This document shows, one piece after another, positions 36,737 through 46,008 of a stretch of DNA of 64,000 nucleotides. Position 1 is the stretch's first letter. Each line of letters starts with the position of its first letter. The notes beneath the pieces are model-generated. The model was not told the origin of the DNA, made no database searches, and saw only the letters and a list, made by a program, of their open reading frames with translations. Both the position numbers and the translations under genes were made by a program. The stretch is from Cellulomonas persica (GTDB lineage Bacteria > Actinomycetota > Actinomycetes > Actinomycetales > Cellulomonadaceae): contig NZ_BJUA01000007.1 of assembly GCF_007989825.1 (NCBI RefSeq), positions 175,437-239,436 on the forward strand, read 5' to 3'.

Positions 36737-39417
36737 TCAGGTCAGCCCGAGGTCGGCCTGCAGCACCCCGACGAGGCGCACCCACTCGTCGCGCTCGGCA
36801 TACCCCCGCGCGATGACGCCCGTCGCGCCCTGCAGCGCAGCGGTGTCCCCCGCGTCGAGCGCATCGGCGAACTGCCGCAGCCCGAGGTCGAGCTGCTCGA
36901 CCGCGGTCCTCGCGTGCGCCTGCATCTCGTCGAGGCGCGCCGTCCCCGTCGCGGTCGCCTCCACCGCGTCCTGCACCGCGCGCACCGCAGGCAGGACGTC
37001 GGTGCGGACCCGGTCCGCCCGCTCGCCGGGCGGCAGCGTCGTGTCCTGGTCGATCGCGAGCGCGACCTGGTCGACCTGTGCGAACGCCGTCGCGATCGTC
37101 GGGACCGCAGCCTGCAGGTACGCCAGCTCTGCCGACTCGTCGGGCGTCGACGCCGCCGTGCCGTCCGACCCACCCAGCCCGAGCCCTGCGCCGAACAGGC
37201 GCGTGCGGGCGTCGACCACGAGCAGGGCGCCGCCAGCGCCCAGCACGGCCGTGCACAGCGCCGCGACCAGCGCGATCCTGCGGCGCGACCCGCGCGGGAA
37301 CGGCGCCGCCCCGAGCCCCGCGCCCGCGAGGCCGAGCACGAGCGCGAGCGGTCCGACGTCGCGCAGGAAGCGTGCCGTGGTGCCGCCACGCAGCAGGTCG
37401 GGGACGACGAGCACGAGCGCGCCCGCCGCGAGCAGCGCCGCCACGGGCGCGACGAGCAGCCCGAGCCCTGCGCCGCGCGCACCCCCGGCCGCGGCGAGCG
37501 CGACGAGCGCGGCCGCACCGACGACGACCGCGACCAGCTCGTACGCCTGCGCACGTTCCACCGGGGTGTCGCCCGAGGACGTGGCCTGCGCGAGCGCGAC
37601 GACGAGGACCGCGGCGACGCTCGCGACAACCGCGACGATCGCGGCCACCCCGGTCCCCGGGGGCGCCGCGGCGGGCCACGACGTGCTCGTCCCCCGCGTT
37701 CGAGAGCCCACGCCGGTGCCGTGCGTGCGTCGCCGCCGCGCAGCACGAGCGCGACGCCCGTGGCGAGGGCGAGCGCCACGCACGCCCCGGTGAGCGCGCC
37801 CGCGCCCGAGGACGCGAGCGCCGACAGCACGAACGGCCAGTCCACCTGCTCGGCCGCGAACGCCCCGAGCGCGAGCGCCCAGGTCGCGACGACGAGCACG
37901 AGCGCACCGCAGCCCGCCGCGACCAGCCAGTGCCCGGCCGCGTGCCGCACGCGCACGGCCGCGTCCGCCCACAGCTCCCCGAGCCCCGTCACGACGACCA
38001 GCGCACCTGCGCCGACCAGGAGACCGAGCAGCGCGGGCTCGGCGTGCAGCGACCCGAGCGGCTCACCACCGAGACGCTGCGGGTCCACCGCCGCGCCCAG
38101 CGCGAGCCCGACACCGACGACGAGCGCCGGGCCGCCCACGCGCGCGCCCGGCCCGCCGAGCCGCTCGAACAGCGCGGCACGCCACTGCCCCAGGGCGAGC
38201 ACGACCCCCAGCGGCGCCCCGACGACCACCGCCGCGATCGTCCGGGCGACGTCCATCTGGCCCGTGCCCGTGAGTGCCGCCGAGGCGACGGCCTGCACGG
38301 TCGGGAAGGAGGCCGCTGCGAGGAACGAGACCGTGAGCGCGTCGAGCCACGACGAGCGGGCGAGCCGCGTCGGGTCGTCCAGCACGGCGACGCGCTCGGC
38401 GGGCGTCGGGTGCTGCGCGGTCAGCCGCCGCCGGCGCGAGCGCGTGGGCACGGGTCGCAGAGCACCGACCACGGCGCGGAGGTCGTCGAGCCGGCCGCGC
38501 GTTCCCGGCCCGGGCGCGTCCGCGGGGAGGTCGGGGTGAGGGGTCGTGGCAGCGGTCGGGTGAGGGGTCGCGGCGGCAGGGCTCGCGGCGGCGAGGTCGG
38601 CGTCGTGCTCGCGTGAGCGCAGCATCGCGTCGGCGACGAGGCGCACGACGAGCAGCACGAGCACCGCGCGCCACGCGTACGGGCCGAGCACCCCGAGATC
38701 GCGCCGCGCGACCGAGACCACCGCCGGCACCAGCACCACCGGCCAGAACGCCCACCACGCGAAGCGCCCGAACCACGCCAGCGTGACGTCCCGGTGCCGC
38801 ACGTGCGCGAGCTCGTGGCGCAGCACCGGGTCGAACAGCGCGCGGTCCCCCGGACTCGTCGCGAGCTTGGGCGGCAGCGCGACCCGGTACCGCCCGGGCG
38901 TGCCGAACGAGAACGCGTCGACCTGCGAGAGCCGTCCGACGACGAGCGTCGGCGCGCGTCGCAGGCCTGCCTCGGCAGCGAGCTGCGCGACCCGCTCGTG
39001 GGTCGCGGTCAACGTCTGCGGCAGGGGGCGCAGCCCGCGCCGTCGCATGACGACGCGCGGGTGCACGAGCAGCAGGACCACCGCGAGCGCGAGCGTCACG
39101 ACCGCGCCCGCGACGGAGGCCCAGGCGCGCTCGCGCTCGAGCGCGGCCGTGCAGTCCTCGAACGCCGCCTGCGCCTCGAACGGGTCCTCGGGAAGTCCGT
39201 CGAAGCACGCGGCGACCCCGCGCGCCCACCGTCCCCCGGCCGCGATGTTGTACGTCCACGAACCGACGAACAGCCCGCCCGCGAGCACCGCGAGCACCAG
39301 GACGAGCAGGTGCACCGACGTGGGCGTCGGGTAGGCGAGCACACGGGGACGAGGGCCGGGCACGGCGGGGTCGCCGGGCGCGGGGGCCTCGGCGGTCACG
39401 GCAGCCGCGCCGCTCAC
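36737..39417 (-). pseudogene. Multi-membrane M48-family metalloprotease, interrupted by a frameshift
   Basis: The first part (39417 down to about 37700) encodes some 575 residues with two N-terminal membrane helices and the zinc motif RHELAHVRHRD. The distal glutamate is in SREHDAD, and more membrane helices follow. The second part (about 37690 to 36737) continues in another frame with further helices and a C-terminal helical domain of about 170 residues. Adding one G to the G5 run (genomic C5 at 37691-37695) joins both parts into one protein of about 890 residues. Neither frame alone makes sense. This is either a real mutation or a homopolymer error. The GTG start lies 10 bases after the small upstream gene. 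Confidence 0.75.
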
Positions 39418-39426
39418 GTCGGTCCG

Positions 39427-39978
39427 CTAGGCCACGACGAGCCCACCGACGACCGCGTCGGCGAGCAGGCCCGCGCGGGTCTCGTCGAGTCCCAGGTCGA
39501 GCGCCCGGCGGTGTGCGAGGTCGTGCACCGCACGCGCCTGCTCACCGGTCAGGGCGGGCGCGACCTCGTCGGGCACGACGGCGCCGGACGGGGCGGAGTC
39601 AGGCGAGGCGCCGAGCGCCGGTGCCGGCGCGGCCGGGTCGTCGCCCCGGCGCGTCACGCGGCGCAGCCACGCCGCGACCCTCGGCGTCAGCTCGTGCTTG
39701 GCCGAGTCCGTGATCGTCTCCTTGATCGTGTCCGTGGCCAGGTCCACGAGGAACTGGACCACGGGCGTCACGACGGCCAGGACCAGCGGCGTGAGCATCG
39801 CGAGCTCGATGCCGAAGCCCAGCGACTCGTCTCGTCGGTCGCGCGTGAGCGCCGCGTCGGGATCGGCGAAGAACTCCTCGCTCGTCAGGTCGAGGAGAGC
39901 GAGCTCGTCCGGTGCCTGGCTCGCCAGGACCGTGCTCGCGAGGTCGCGCACGAGCGCACGCTGCGTGTCCACCGCCAC
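39427..39978 (-). CDS. Uncharacterised small protein paired with the M48 protease
   Basis: I do not recognise this 183-residue protein. The first 55 residues are hydrophilic and acidic (SEEFFADPDAAL). A hydrophobic region follows (GIELAMLTPLVLAVVTPVVQFLVDLA), probably one membrane or membrane-associated helix. Then come ATDTIKETITDSAKHE, a Pro/Ala-rich linker and a C-terminal helical segment (LTGEQARAVHDLAHRRALD). The GTG at 39978 follows GGGAGG by 5 bases. It ends 9 bases before the M48 gene, so the two are one operon and may work together. Confidence 0.78.
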   Translation of the reverse strand: MAVDTQRALVRDLASTVLASQAPDELALLDLTSEEFFADPDAALTRDRRDESLGFGIELAMLTPLVLAVVTPVVQFLVDLATDTIKETITDSAKHELTPRVAAWLRRVTRRGDDPAAPAPALGASPDSAPSGAVVPDEVAPALTGEQARAVHDLAHRRALDLGLDETRAGLLADAVVGGLVVA

Positions 39979-40070
39979 GGCCGCCTCCCTGGGGCGGGGT
40001 CCCCCTGGCGCCAGCGTGGCCCTGCCGCGCGCGGCGGTAAAGGATGAAACGGACCTCGACGAGACGCGGG

Positions 40071-40748
40071 TCAGTGGTCCGCGGCGTCGGCCTCCGCGGC
40101 TCGGACGTGCGCCTCCCAGGCGGCCGTCGTGCGCCGCAGCTCGCCCTCGGCGTCCAGCCCGGCCGCGCGGGCGCGGACGACGAGCGCGAAGAGCTGCGCA
40201 CCGAGCTCGTCGGCATCGATCGAGGACCCGGCCGAGATCGCGGGCGCGGGCGTCGGGACGGTCAGACCTGCGCGCTGCGCACGCGCCACGAGCTTCTGCG
40301 CGCGGGCTAGCGCACCGAGCGCGAGCGGGACGCCGTCGAGCACCGACGCGCGCGCCTTCTCCTCGCGCTTGATCCGGTCCCACGCGATGTGGCGGCCCTC
40401 GTCGTCGGGCGCCGCCTGCTCGTCGGCGAACACGTGCGGGTGCCGCCGCACGAGCTTGGCGACGAGGTCCGCCGCGACGTCCTGCACGTCGAACGGGCTG
40501 TCCGCGTGCTCGGCCGCCACGCGGGCGTGGAACACCACCTGCAGGAGCAGGTCGCCGAGCTCCTCGCGCAGGCCGGCACGGTCGTCGTGCTCGATCGCCT
40601 CGACGAGCTCGTAGGCCTCCTCGAGCGCGTACGGCGCGAGCGACGCATGGGTCTGCTCGGCGTCCCAGGGGCACCCGCCGGGCGAGCGCAGCCGGTCCAT
40701 GACCACGACGAGCTCGGCCAGGTGGTCGCGGTCGTCGTCCCGGGTCAC
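40071..40748 (-). CDS. mazG: Nucleoside triphosphate pyrophosphohydrolase MazG
   Basis: MazG hydrolyses (d)NTPs to monophosphates and pyrophosphate and helps clear damaged nucleotides. The motifs are MDRLRSPGGCPWDAEQTHAS, the metal-binding EEAYELVEAI and EELGDLLLQVVFHARVA, and RRHPHVFAD with AWDRIKREEK. It has the single long N-terminal type domain with a divergent C-terminal part of about 60 residues. I chose the GTG at 40748, since family members begin about here; a GTG at 40766 is an alternative. It follows the SurA-like lipoprotein gene and belongs to a set near mfd in related genomes. Confidence 0.93.
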   Translation of the reverse strand: MTRDDDRDHLAELVVVMDRLRSPGGCPWDAEQTHASLAPYALEEAYELVEAIEHDDRAGLREELGDLLLQVVFHARVAAEHADSPFDVQDVAADLVAKLVRRHPHVFADEQAAPDDEGRHIAWDRIKREEKARASVLDGVPLALGALARAQKLVARAQRAGLTVPTPAPAISAGSSIDADELGAQLFALVVRARAAGLDAEGELRRTTAAWEAHVRAAEADAADH

Positions 40749-40770
40749 ATCCCCGTCCAGGGGCACCGCG

Positions 40771-41346
40771 TCAGGACTCGCCCGCCCCGACCACCCACGG
40801 CCGCAGCCCGGGCACGTCGATGTTCGCGTCGCCGACGAGGGTGCCGAAGCGCGGGTTGACCTCGATGTCGAGCTCTCCGATGCGCTCGCTGAACTGCTGG
40901 GCGAGCTCGGCCGCGTTGTCGGCGTCCTGCAGCGCACCGCTCGCCTGCACGTACCGCGCGACGGCGATCGTGGACGGCGCGAGGTCGTCCGGCAGCGCGG
41001 CGCCGCCGGCCGTCGCCGCGGACTCGAGCAGGGTGCGCGCCTGCTCGGGCGAGACGCCGATGCCGTTCTCCGCGGCGAGCTCGGTGATCGTCGGCTCCTG
41101 GATCAGCACGGACGTGACCGTCTGCGTGCTGACGCCCTGGAACAGGCCGCCGAGCTGCTCGACCGCGACCTGCACCTCGTCGGCCGTGATGACACGGTCG
41201 TCGACGACGGCTGCCGCACCCGGCGTCCCGGAGCACGCGCCGAGCGCCGCGGCGGCGGCCAGCGCCCCGCCCGCGAGCAGCGCGGTGCGCGAGAGCCTCG
41301 TCGCGCGGCTCGTCGTGGGACCCGTCGTGAGCCTGCTGGTGAGCAC
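40771..41346 (-). CDS. SurA N-terminal domain-like lipoprotein
   Basis: The 191-residue protein has a lipoprotein signal (RTALLAGGALAAAAALGAC, lipobox LGAC), then a SurA-type helical chaperone domain (DDRVITADEVQVAVEQLG, SVLIQEPTITELAAENGIGVS). A parvulin PPIase domain is absent. It ends with VNPRFGTLVGDANIDVPG, a C-terminal block typical of actinobacterial members beside mazG and mfd. It would act outside the membrane on secreted proteins (inference). The GTG start is 4 bases past AGGAGGT. Confidence 0.88.
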   Translation of the reverse strand: MLTSRLTTGPTTSRATRLSRTALLAGGALAAAAALGACSGTPGAAAVVDDRVITADEVQVAVEQLGGLFQGVSTQTVTSVLIQEPTITELAAENGIGVSPEQARTLLESAATAGGAALPDDLAPSTIAVARYVQASGALQDADNAAELAQQFSERIGELDIEVNPRFGTLVGDANIDVPGLRPWVVGAGES

Positions 41347-41405
41347 CTGACCTCCTGCGTCCTCGCTCGTCGATCGGCGCCATCGTAGGCCCCTGCGCTA
41401 CGCGC

Positions 41406-42860
41406 TCACGCACCCGGGTGCTGCGCGTGGCGGTCGAGGAAGGCGTACATCTCCGCGGCGTCCACGCCGGGGAACCTCCCGGAGGGCAGCGGGGCGAACA
41501 CGTGCTGGTGGATCCTGGCGCTCGGCCACGACCTCTGCTCCCACCGCGCGGCGGCCTCGGCGTCCGGCCTGCGGCAGCACGCCTCGTCGGGACACGTGCT
41601 GCGGCGGCGTACCTGCGTCTCACGTCCGCGGAACCACTTGGCCGACGAGAACGGCACACCGACCGCGAGCGCGAACCGGCCCGTGGGCGCGACGCCCGGC
41701 TGCGTGGAGCACCAGAACGTGCCCGCGGGGGTGTCGGTGTACTGGTACGACTCCGTCGCGTGGTCGCGTCGGGACAGCGCCTCGCGCACACCCCAGCGCC
41801 GGCACACGACCTGACCCTCGATGGCTCCTGTGACGTCGACGGGCAGCGGCAGGCCGTCGTTGGCGTACGCGCGGTAGATCGAGCCGTCCTCGTTGATCCG
41901 CAGGAAGTGCACGCGGATGTCGAGATGGTGCGTCGCCAGGGAGGTGAACCGCTGCGCGGCGGCCTCGTGCGTGACGCCGAACGCGTCGCGGAAGTCCTCG
42001 ATCGCGAGCTCGCGCTGCCGCTTGCGCGCGGCGAGGAACTCGACCGCAGCGGACTGCGGCACGAGCGCGGCCGACGCGAAGTACGTCGTCTCCATGCGTT
42101 GACGCAGGAACGCCTCGTACGACGTGGGCTCGCCGTGCTCGAGCACGCGGTGCGCCATGGCCTGCAGCGCGAGCGACCGCAGGCCGTGCCCGCCGGGGGT
42201 CGAGGCGGGCGGCAGGTAGATCCGGCCGTTCTCGAGGTCCGTCACGGTGCGCGTCGAACGCGGCAGGTCGTCGACGTGCCGGATCTCCAGCCCCAGGCGT
42301 TCGGCCATGCGCCAGACCGTGCGGTGCGTGAGCGCTCCGGAGGTGTACCCGGCCTCGCGGACCATGCGCTCGGCGAGCACCTCGAGCTCGGGGAAGTGGT
42401 TGTCGCGTGCCTGCCGGGCCAGCCGCAGCGCGGTGTTCGCGCGGCGCGCCTCCTCGGGCGTCGCGATCGCCTCGCGCTCGCGCCGGGCCAGCTCGGTGTG
42501 CAGCCCGACGAGCTGCTCGAGCACCGGGGTGGGCAACGACCGGTTGGGCCGGACCTGCGGCAGCCCGAGCCGCAGGAACGCGCTCGAGCGCTGCGCCTGC
42601 TCCAGCTCGATCTCGAGCCCCGCGCGGCGCGTGGGTGGTTCGGGGTCGACGAGCTCGTCGAGCGTGACGCCGAGGGCAGAGGCCAGCTCCCGCAGGAGCG
42701 TCAGCCGCGGCTCGCGCCGACCGTTCTCGACGAGCGAGAGCATGCTCGAGGTCACGCCCACCTGCGCCCCGAGCGCGTCGAGGGTCAGTCCCCGGGCGGT
42801 GCGCAGGTGCCGGATGCGTCGGCCGGTCGTCAGCACGTCGTCGGAAGCCACGCTCCTCAC
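41406..42860 (-). CDS. RamB/PrpR-family regulator (XRE domain plus ScfR-type C-terminal region)
   Basis: The 484-residue protein has an N-terminal XRE helix-turn-helix (RIRHLRTARGLTLDALGAQVGVTSSMLSLVENG region), a central IrrE/ImmA-like domain without the HExxH zinc motif, and the short-chain-acyl-regulator C-terminal region. The cysteines in VVCRRW, FWCST and STCPDEACCR match the positions that hold a metal cluster in mycobacterial PrpR (from memory). RamB and PrpR control glyoxylate, acetate and propionate genes. It is divergent from pckG. No Shine-Dalgarno precedes the GTG, so the message may be leaderless; an inverted repeat lies 5 bases upstream. Confidence 0.9.
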   Translation of the reverse strand: MRSVASDDVLTTGRRIRHLRTARGLTLDALGAQVGVTSSMLSLVENGRREPRLTLLRELASALGVTLDELVDPEPPTRRAGLEIELEQAQRSSAFLRLGLPQVRPNRSLPTPVLEQLVGLHTELARREREAIATPEEARRANTALRLARQARDNHFPELEVLAERMVREAGYTSGALTHRTVWRMAERLGLEIRHVDDLPRSTRTVTDLENGRIYLPPASTPGGHGLRSLALQAMAHRVLEHGEPTSYEAFLRQRMETTYFASAALVPQSAAVEFLAARKRQRELAIEDFRDAFGVTHEAAAQRFTSLATHHLDIRVHFLRINEDGSIYRAYANDGLPLPVDVTGAIEGQVVCRRWGVREALSRRDHATESYQYTDTPAGTFWCSTQPGVAPTGRFALAVGVPFSSAKWFRGRETQVRRRSTCPDEACCRRPDAEAAARWEQRSWPSARIHQHVFAPLPSGRFPGVDAAEMYAFLDRHAQHPGA

Positions 42861-42865
42861 GCTAC

Positions 42866-42887
42866 GTCAAGAACGACGAAACTTGAC
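42866..42887. promoter_or_regulatory. Inverted repeat between the regulator and pckG
   Basis: GTCAAG (42866-42871) and CTTGAC (42882-42887) form a dyad with a 10-base spacer, 5 bases before the regulator start and about 115 bases before pckG. It overlaps a TTGACA (42883-42888); another TTGACA is at 42918-42923. It is a good candidate for the RamB-like operator and autoregulation. Confidence 0.45.
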
Positions 42888-43003
42888 ATCGTTTTGAGTC
42901 GCCATCCGCCCTTGGTGTTGACAGACGATGAAGGAGCGAACCCGTCTCGCGGGAACCCGCACCAGGCACGAGCACCCACCCGGAACCTGTCCAGGAGCCG
43001 TTC

Positions 43004-44851
43004 ATGACCGCCACGTCCGTCCGCGTCCCCCAGCTCCCGACCGTCGAGCCCGGCCACCCGCTCGACCCGTACGCCTGGGTCGAGGCCGTCGCCGCGCTCA
43101 CCGAGCCCGACGCGGTCGTCTGGTGCGACGGTTCCGACGCCGAGCGCGACGCGCTGGTCGCCGGGATGGTCCGGACCGGGACCCTGCTGCCGCTCGACCC
43201 CGAGCTCCGGCCCCGCTCGTACCTCGCCCGCTCCGACCCCGACGACGTCGCCCGCGTCGAGTCGCGCACGTTCATCTGCTCCGAGACCGCCGAGGACGCC
43301 GGGCCGACGAACAACTGGCGCGAGCCTGCCGCCATGCGCGCCGAGCTCGCGGGGGTGTTCGCCGGCTCGATGCGCGGCCGCACCATGTACGTCGTCCCGT
43401 TCTCCATGGGGCCTGTCGGCAGCCCCCTGGCCCAGCTCGGCATCGAGATCACCGACTCGCCGTACGTCGTCGTGAGCATGGGCGTCATGACGCGCATCGG
43501 CATGGAGGTGCTCGACCTCATCGTCGACGGCGCGCCCTTCGTCCCCGCGGTGCACTCCGTGGGCGCCCCGCTGACCTCGTCGGACTCCGACGTGCCCTGG
43601 CCCTGCAACCCCACGAAGTACATCTCCCACTTCCCGGCGACGCGTGAGATCTGGTCCTACGGGTCCGGCTACGGCGGCAACGCGCTGCTCGGCAAGAAGT
43701 GCTTCGCGCTGCGCATCGCGTCCGTGATCGGGCGCGACGAGGGGTGGCTCGCCGAGCACATGCTGCTCGTGCGCGTCACGTCTCCCGAGGGCCGGCAGTA
43801 CCACGTGGCCGCCGCGTTCCCGTCGGCGTGCGGCAAGACGAACTTCGCGATGCTGTCCCCTACGCTGCCCGGCTGGCGCGTCGAGACCATCGGCGACGAC
43901 ATCGCCTGGCTGCGGCCGGGCGCCGACGGCCGCCTCTACGCCATCAACCCCGAGGCGGGGTTCTTCGGCGTCGCACCCGGCACGGGCGTCGCGACCAACC
44001 CCACGGCCGTCGAGATGCTCTCGAGCGACGTCATCTTCACCAACGTCGCGCTGACCGACGACGGCGACGTGTGGTGGGAGGGCCTCACGCCCGAGCCGCC
44101 GGCCCACCTGACCGACTGGACCGGGCGGTCCTGGACGCCGTCGTCCGGGCGTCCCGCCGCCCACACCAACTCGCGCTTCACGGTGGCCGCGGCGCAGTGC
44201 CCGACCATCGCCGACGTGTGGGAGGACCCCGCGGGCGTGCCCGTCGACGCGATCGTCTTCGGCGGCCGTCGGGCCAGCAACGTGCCGCTCGTGACCCGCG
44301 CTTTCGACTGGCAGCACGGGGTGTTCCTGGGCGCGACGATCGCCTCCGAGCAGACCGCCGCGGCCGAGGGCACCGTCGGCGAGCTGCGCCGCGACCCGTT
44401 CGCGATGCTCCCCTTCTGCGGCTACTCCATGGCCGACCACTGGGCGCACTGGCTGCGCGTCGGCGAGGGCCTGTCGCCCGCCGGCCGCCCGCTCGTCTTC
44501 GGCGTCAACTGGTTCCGCAAGTCCGCGTCCGGCTCGTGGCTGTGGCCCGGGTTCGGGGAGAACTCGCGGGTGCTGGCGTGGATCGTCGCTCAGGTGGACG
44601 CGGCCCGGTCCGGGTCCGACGAGGGTGCCGTGCCCGGTCCCGTCGGGCTGCGACCCGCTCCCGGCGCGCTCGACGTGTCCGGTCTCGACCTGACCGACGA
44701 CGACCTGGCCGAGCTGTTCGCGGTCGACCCTGACGCGTGGCTGGCCGAGGCCGACCTCACCGAGGAGTTCTTCGCCCGCTTCGGCGACCGCCTCCCCGCT
44801 CCCCTGCGCACGCAGCTCGCCGCCCTCCGCCACCGCCTCACCCACCCCTGA
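43004..44851 (+). CDS. pckG: Phosphoenolpyruvate carboxykinase (GTP)
   Basis: The 615-residue GTP-dependent PEPCK converts oxaloacetate to phosphoenolpyruvate, the first step of gluconeogenesis. The kinase-1a loop is [12 protein letters not shown], the mobile and metal sites include [13 protein letters not shown], and [12 protein letters not shown] and ASNVPLV are family-typical. The ATG follows AGGAG by 6 bases. The C-terminus is slightly longer than in mycobacteria. Its placement opposite a RamB/PrpR-family gene suggests control by carbon source. Confidence 0.97.
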   Translation: MTATSVRVPQLPTVEPGHPLDPYAWVEAVAALTEPDAVVWCDGSDAERDALVAGMVRTGTLLPLDPELRPRSYLARSDPDDVARVESRTFICSETAEDAGPTNNWREPAAMRAELAGVFAGSMRGRTMYVVPFSMGPVGSPLAQLGIEITDSPYVVVSMGVMTRIGMEVLDLIVDGAPFVPAVHSVGAPLTSSDSDVPWPCNPTKYISHFPATREIWSYGSGYGGNALLGKKCFALRIASVIGRDEGWLAEHMLLVRVTSPEGRQYHVAAAFPSACGKTNFAMLSPTLPGWRVETIGDDIAWLRPGADGRLYAINPEAGFFGVAPGTGVATNPTAVEMLSSDVIFTNVALTDDGDVWWEGLTPEPPAHLTDWTGRSWTPSSGRPAAHTNSRFTVAAAQCPTIADVWEDPAGVPVDAIVFGGRRASNVPLVTRAFDWQHGVFLGATIASEQTAAAEGTVGELRRDPFAMLPFCGYSMADHWAHWLRVGEGLSPAGRPLVFGVNWFRKSASGSWLWPGFGENSRVLAWIVAQVDAARSGSDEGAVPGPVGLRPAPGALDVSGLDLTDDDLAELFAVDPDAWLAEADLTEEFFARFGDRLPAPLRTQLAALRHRLTHP

Positions 44852-44892
44852 CCCCACCCCCGCCCCGCCCGACGGCCAGGGGCGCGGGCGCG

Positions 44893-44949
44893 CAGTGGGT
44901 GGGGTTCCGCCCGCTGAGCGAGCGCAAGCCCACCCACTGTGGGGGCGGC
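44893..44949. terminator. Inverted repeat after pckG
   Basis: CAGTGGGTGGG (44893-44903) is exactly inverted at 44939-44949 with a 35-base GC-rich interior. It begins 41 bases past the pckG stop and probably terminates or attenuates transcription before the MBL-fold gene. Confidence 0.5.
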
Positions 44950-45009
44950 CGCGCGGGGGCGGGGGCCGGGGGGATTGCCCGTGGAGCGGCGGGCGGCCAG
45001 GGTGGGCGG

Positions 45010-45858
45010 ATGGGCGATGACACGCTGTTCTGGGTGTGCCGGACGTGCGGGGTCGAGCACGCCGAGCGGGTCCAGGTGTGCGCGATCTGCGACGACGAGC
45101 GGCAGTGGGTGCCGGCGACCGGCCAGGCGTGGGCGACGCTCGACGAGCTCGCGGCCGAGGGCGTGCACGTCACGACGCACGAGCTCGAGCCGCGGTTGCT
45201 GGCGCTCGAGGCACCCGGGGTCGGGATCGAGCAGCAGTCCAAGCTCCTGACGACCGAGCAGGGCGCGCTGCTGTGGGACCCGCTCGGCTTCGTCGACGAC
45301 GCGGGCCTGGCGGCGGTCGTCGACGCCGCCGGGTCGAGCCGGACGCTCGTCGTCGCCGCGAGCCACCCGCACATGTTCGGCGTGCAGGTCGAGTGGAGCC
45401 GACGCGCGTCGGCCGCCTTGGGACGGGACGTCCCCGTGCTGGTCAGCGAGCCGGATGCCGGCTGGGTCGCGCGGCCCGACGCGGCGGTCCGCCCGTGGCG
45501 CGGCGAGCTCGAGGTGCTCCCGGGCGTGGTGCTGAGCCAGCCCGGCGGGCACTTCCCCGGCTCGGCGGTCGTGCACTGGGCCGGCGGTGCCGAGGGGCGT
45601 GGCGCGCTGCTGTCCGGCGACACGATCTTCGCCAACCCCGACCGCACGTCCGTGAGCTTCATGCGCAGCTACCCCAACCGCATCCCGCTGTCCGGCCAGG
45701 TCGCGCTGCGCGTCGCCGAGCACGTCGCTCGTCGTCCGTTCGACCGGCTCTACAACAACTTCGCGGGCGTCATCCCGGCCGACGCCCGCGCGATCGTCGG
45801 CCGTTCCGCCGAGCGCCACGCCGCCTGGACCCGCGGCGACCACGACGACCTCACCTGA
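45010..45858 (+). CDS. MBL-fold hydrolase-like protein with N-terminal zinc ribbon
   Basis: The 282-residue protein starts with a small zinc ribbon (CRTCGVEHAERVQVCAIC, two CxxC pairs). A metallo-beta-lactamase-like domain follows. The first metal motif is ASHPHMFG instead of HxHxDH, the second is GGHFPGSAV, and the bridging aspartate is in LLSGDTIF. The tyrosine/asparagine end is RLYNNFAGVIPADA. The incomplete first motif leaves metal binding open. The ATG at 45010 is preceded by GGTGGGCGG. The substrate is not known. It runs in the same direction as pckG but after a hairpin. Confidence 0.82.
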   Translation: MGDDTLFWVCRTCGVEHAERVQVCAICDDERQWVPATGQAWATLDELAAEGVHVTTHELEPRLLALEAPGVGIEQQSKLLTTEQGALLWDPLGFVDDAGLAAVVDAAGSSRTLVVAASHPHMFGVQVEWSRRASAALGRDVPVLVSEPDAGWVARPDAAVRPWRGELEVLPGVVLSQPGGHFPGSAVVHWAGGAEGRGALLSGDTIFANPDRTSVSFMRSYPNRIPLSGQVALRVAEHVARRPFDRLYNNFAGVIPADARAIVGRSAERHAAWTRGDHDDLT

Positions 45859-46008
45859 TCCGGCCCACCGGGCTCTCCCCTCCCGGCGACCCCGGCGAGC
45901 GCCCTCTCAGGCACCCGCCACGCGCTGAACAGCCCAGACAGACCTCGCCTCACGCTCGGGGTGGAGAACGTCAGTCGCGCCCGGGCGCCGCCGGCGGGCG
46001 GTGAGGCG

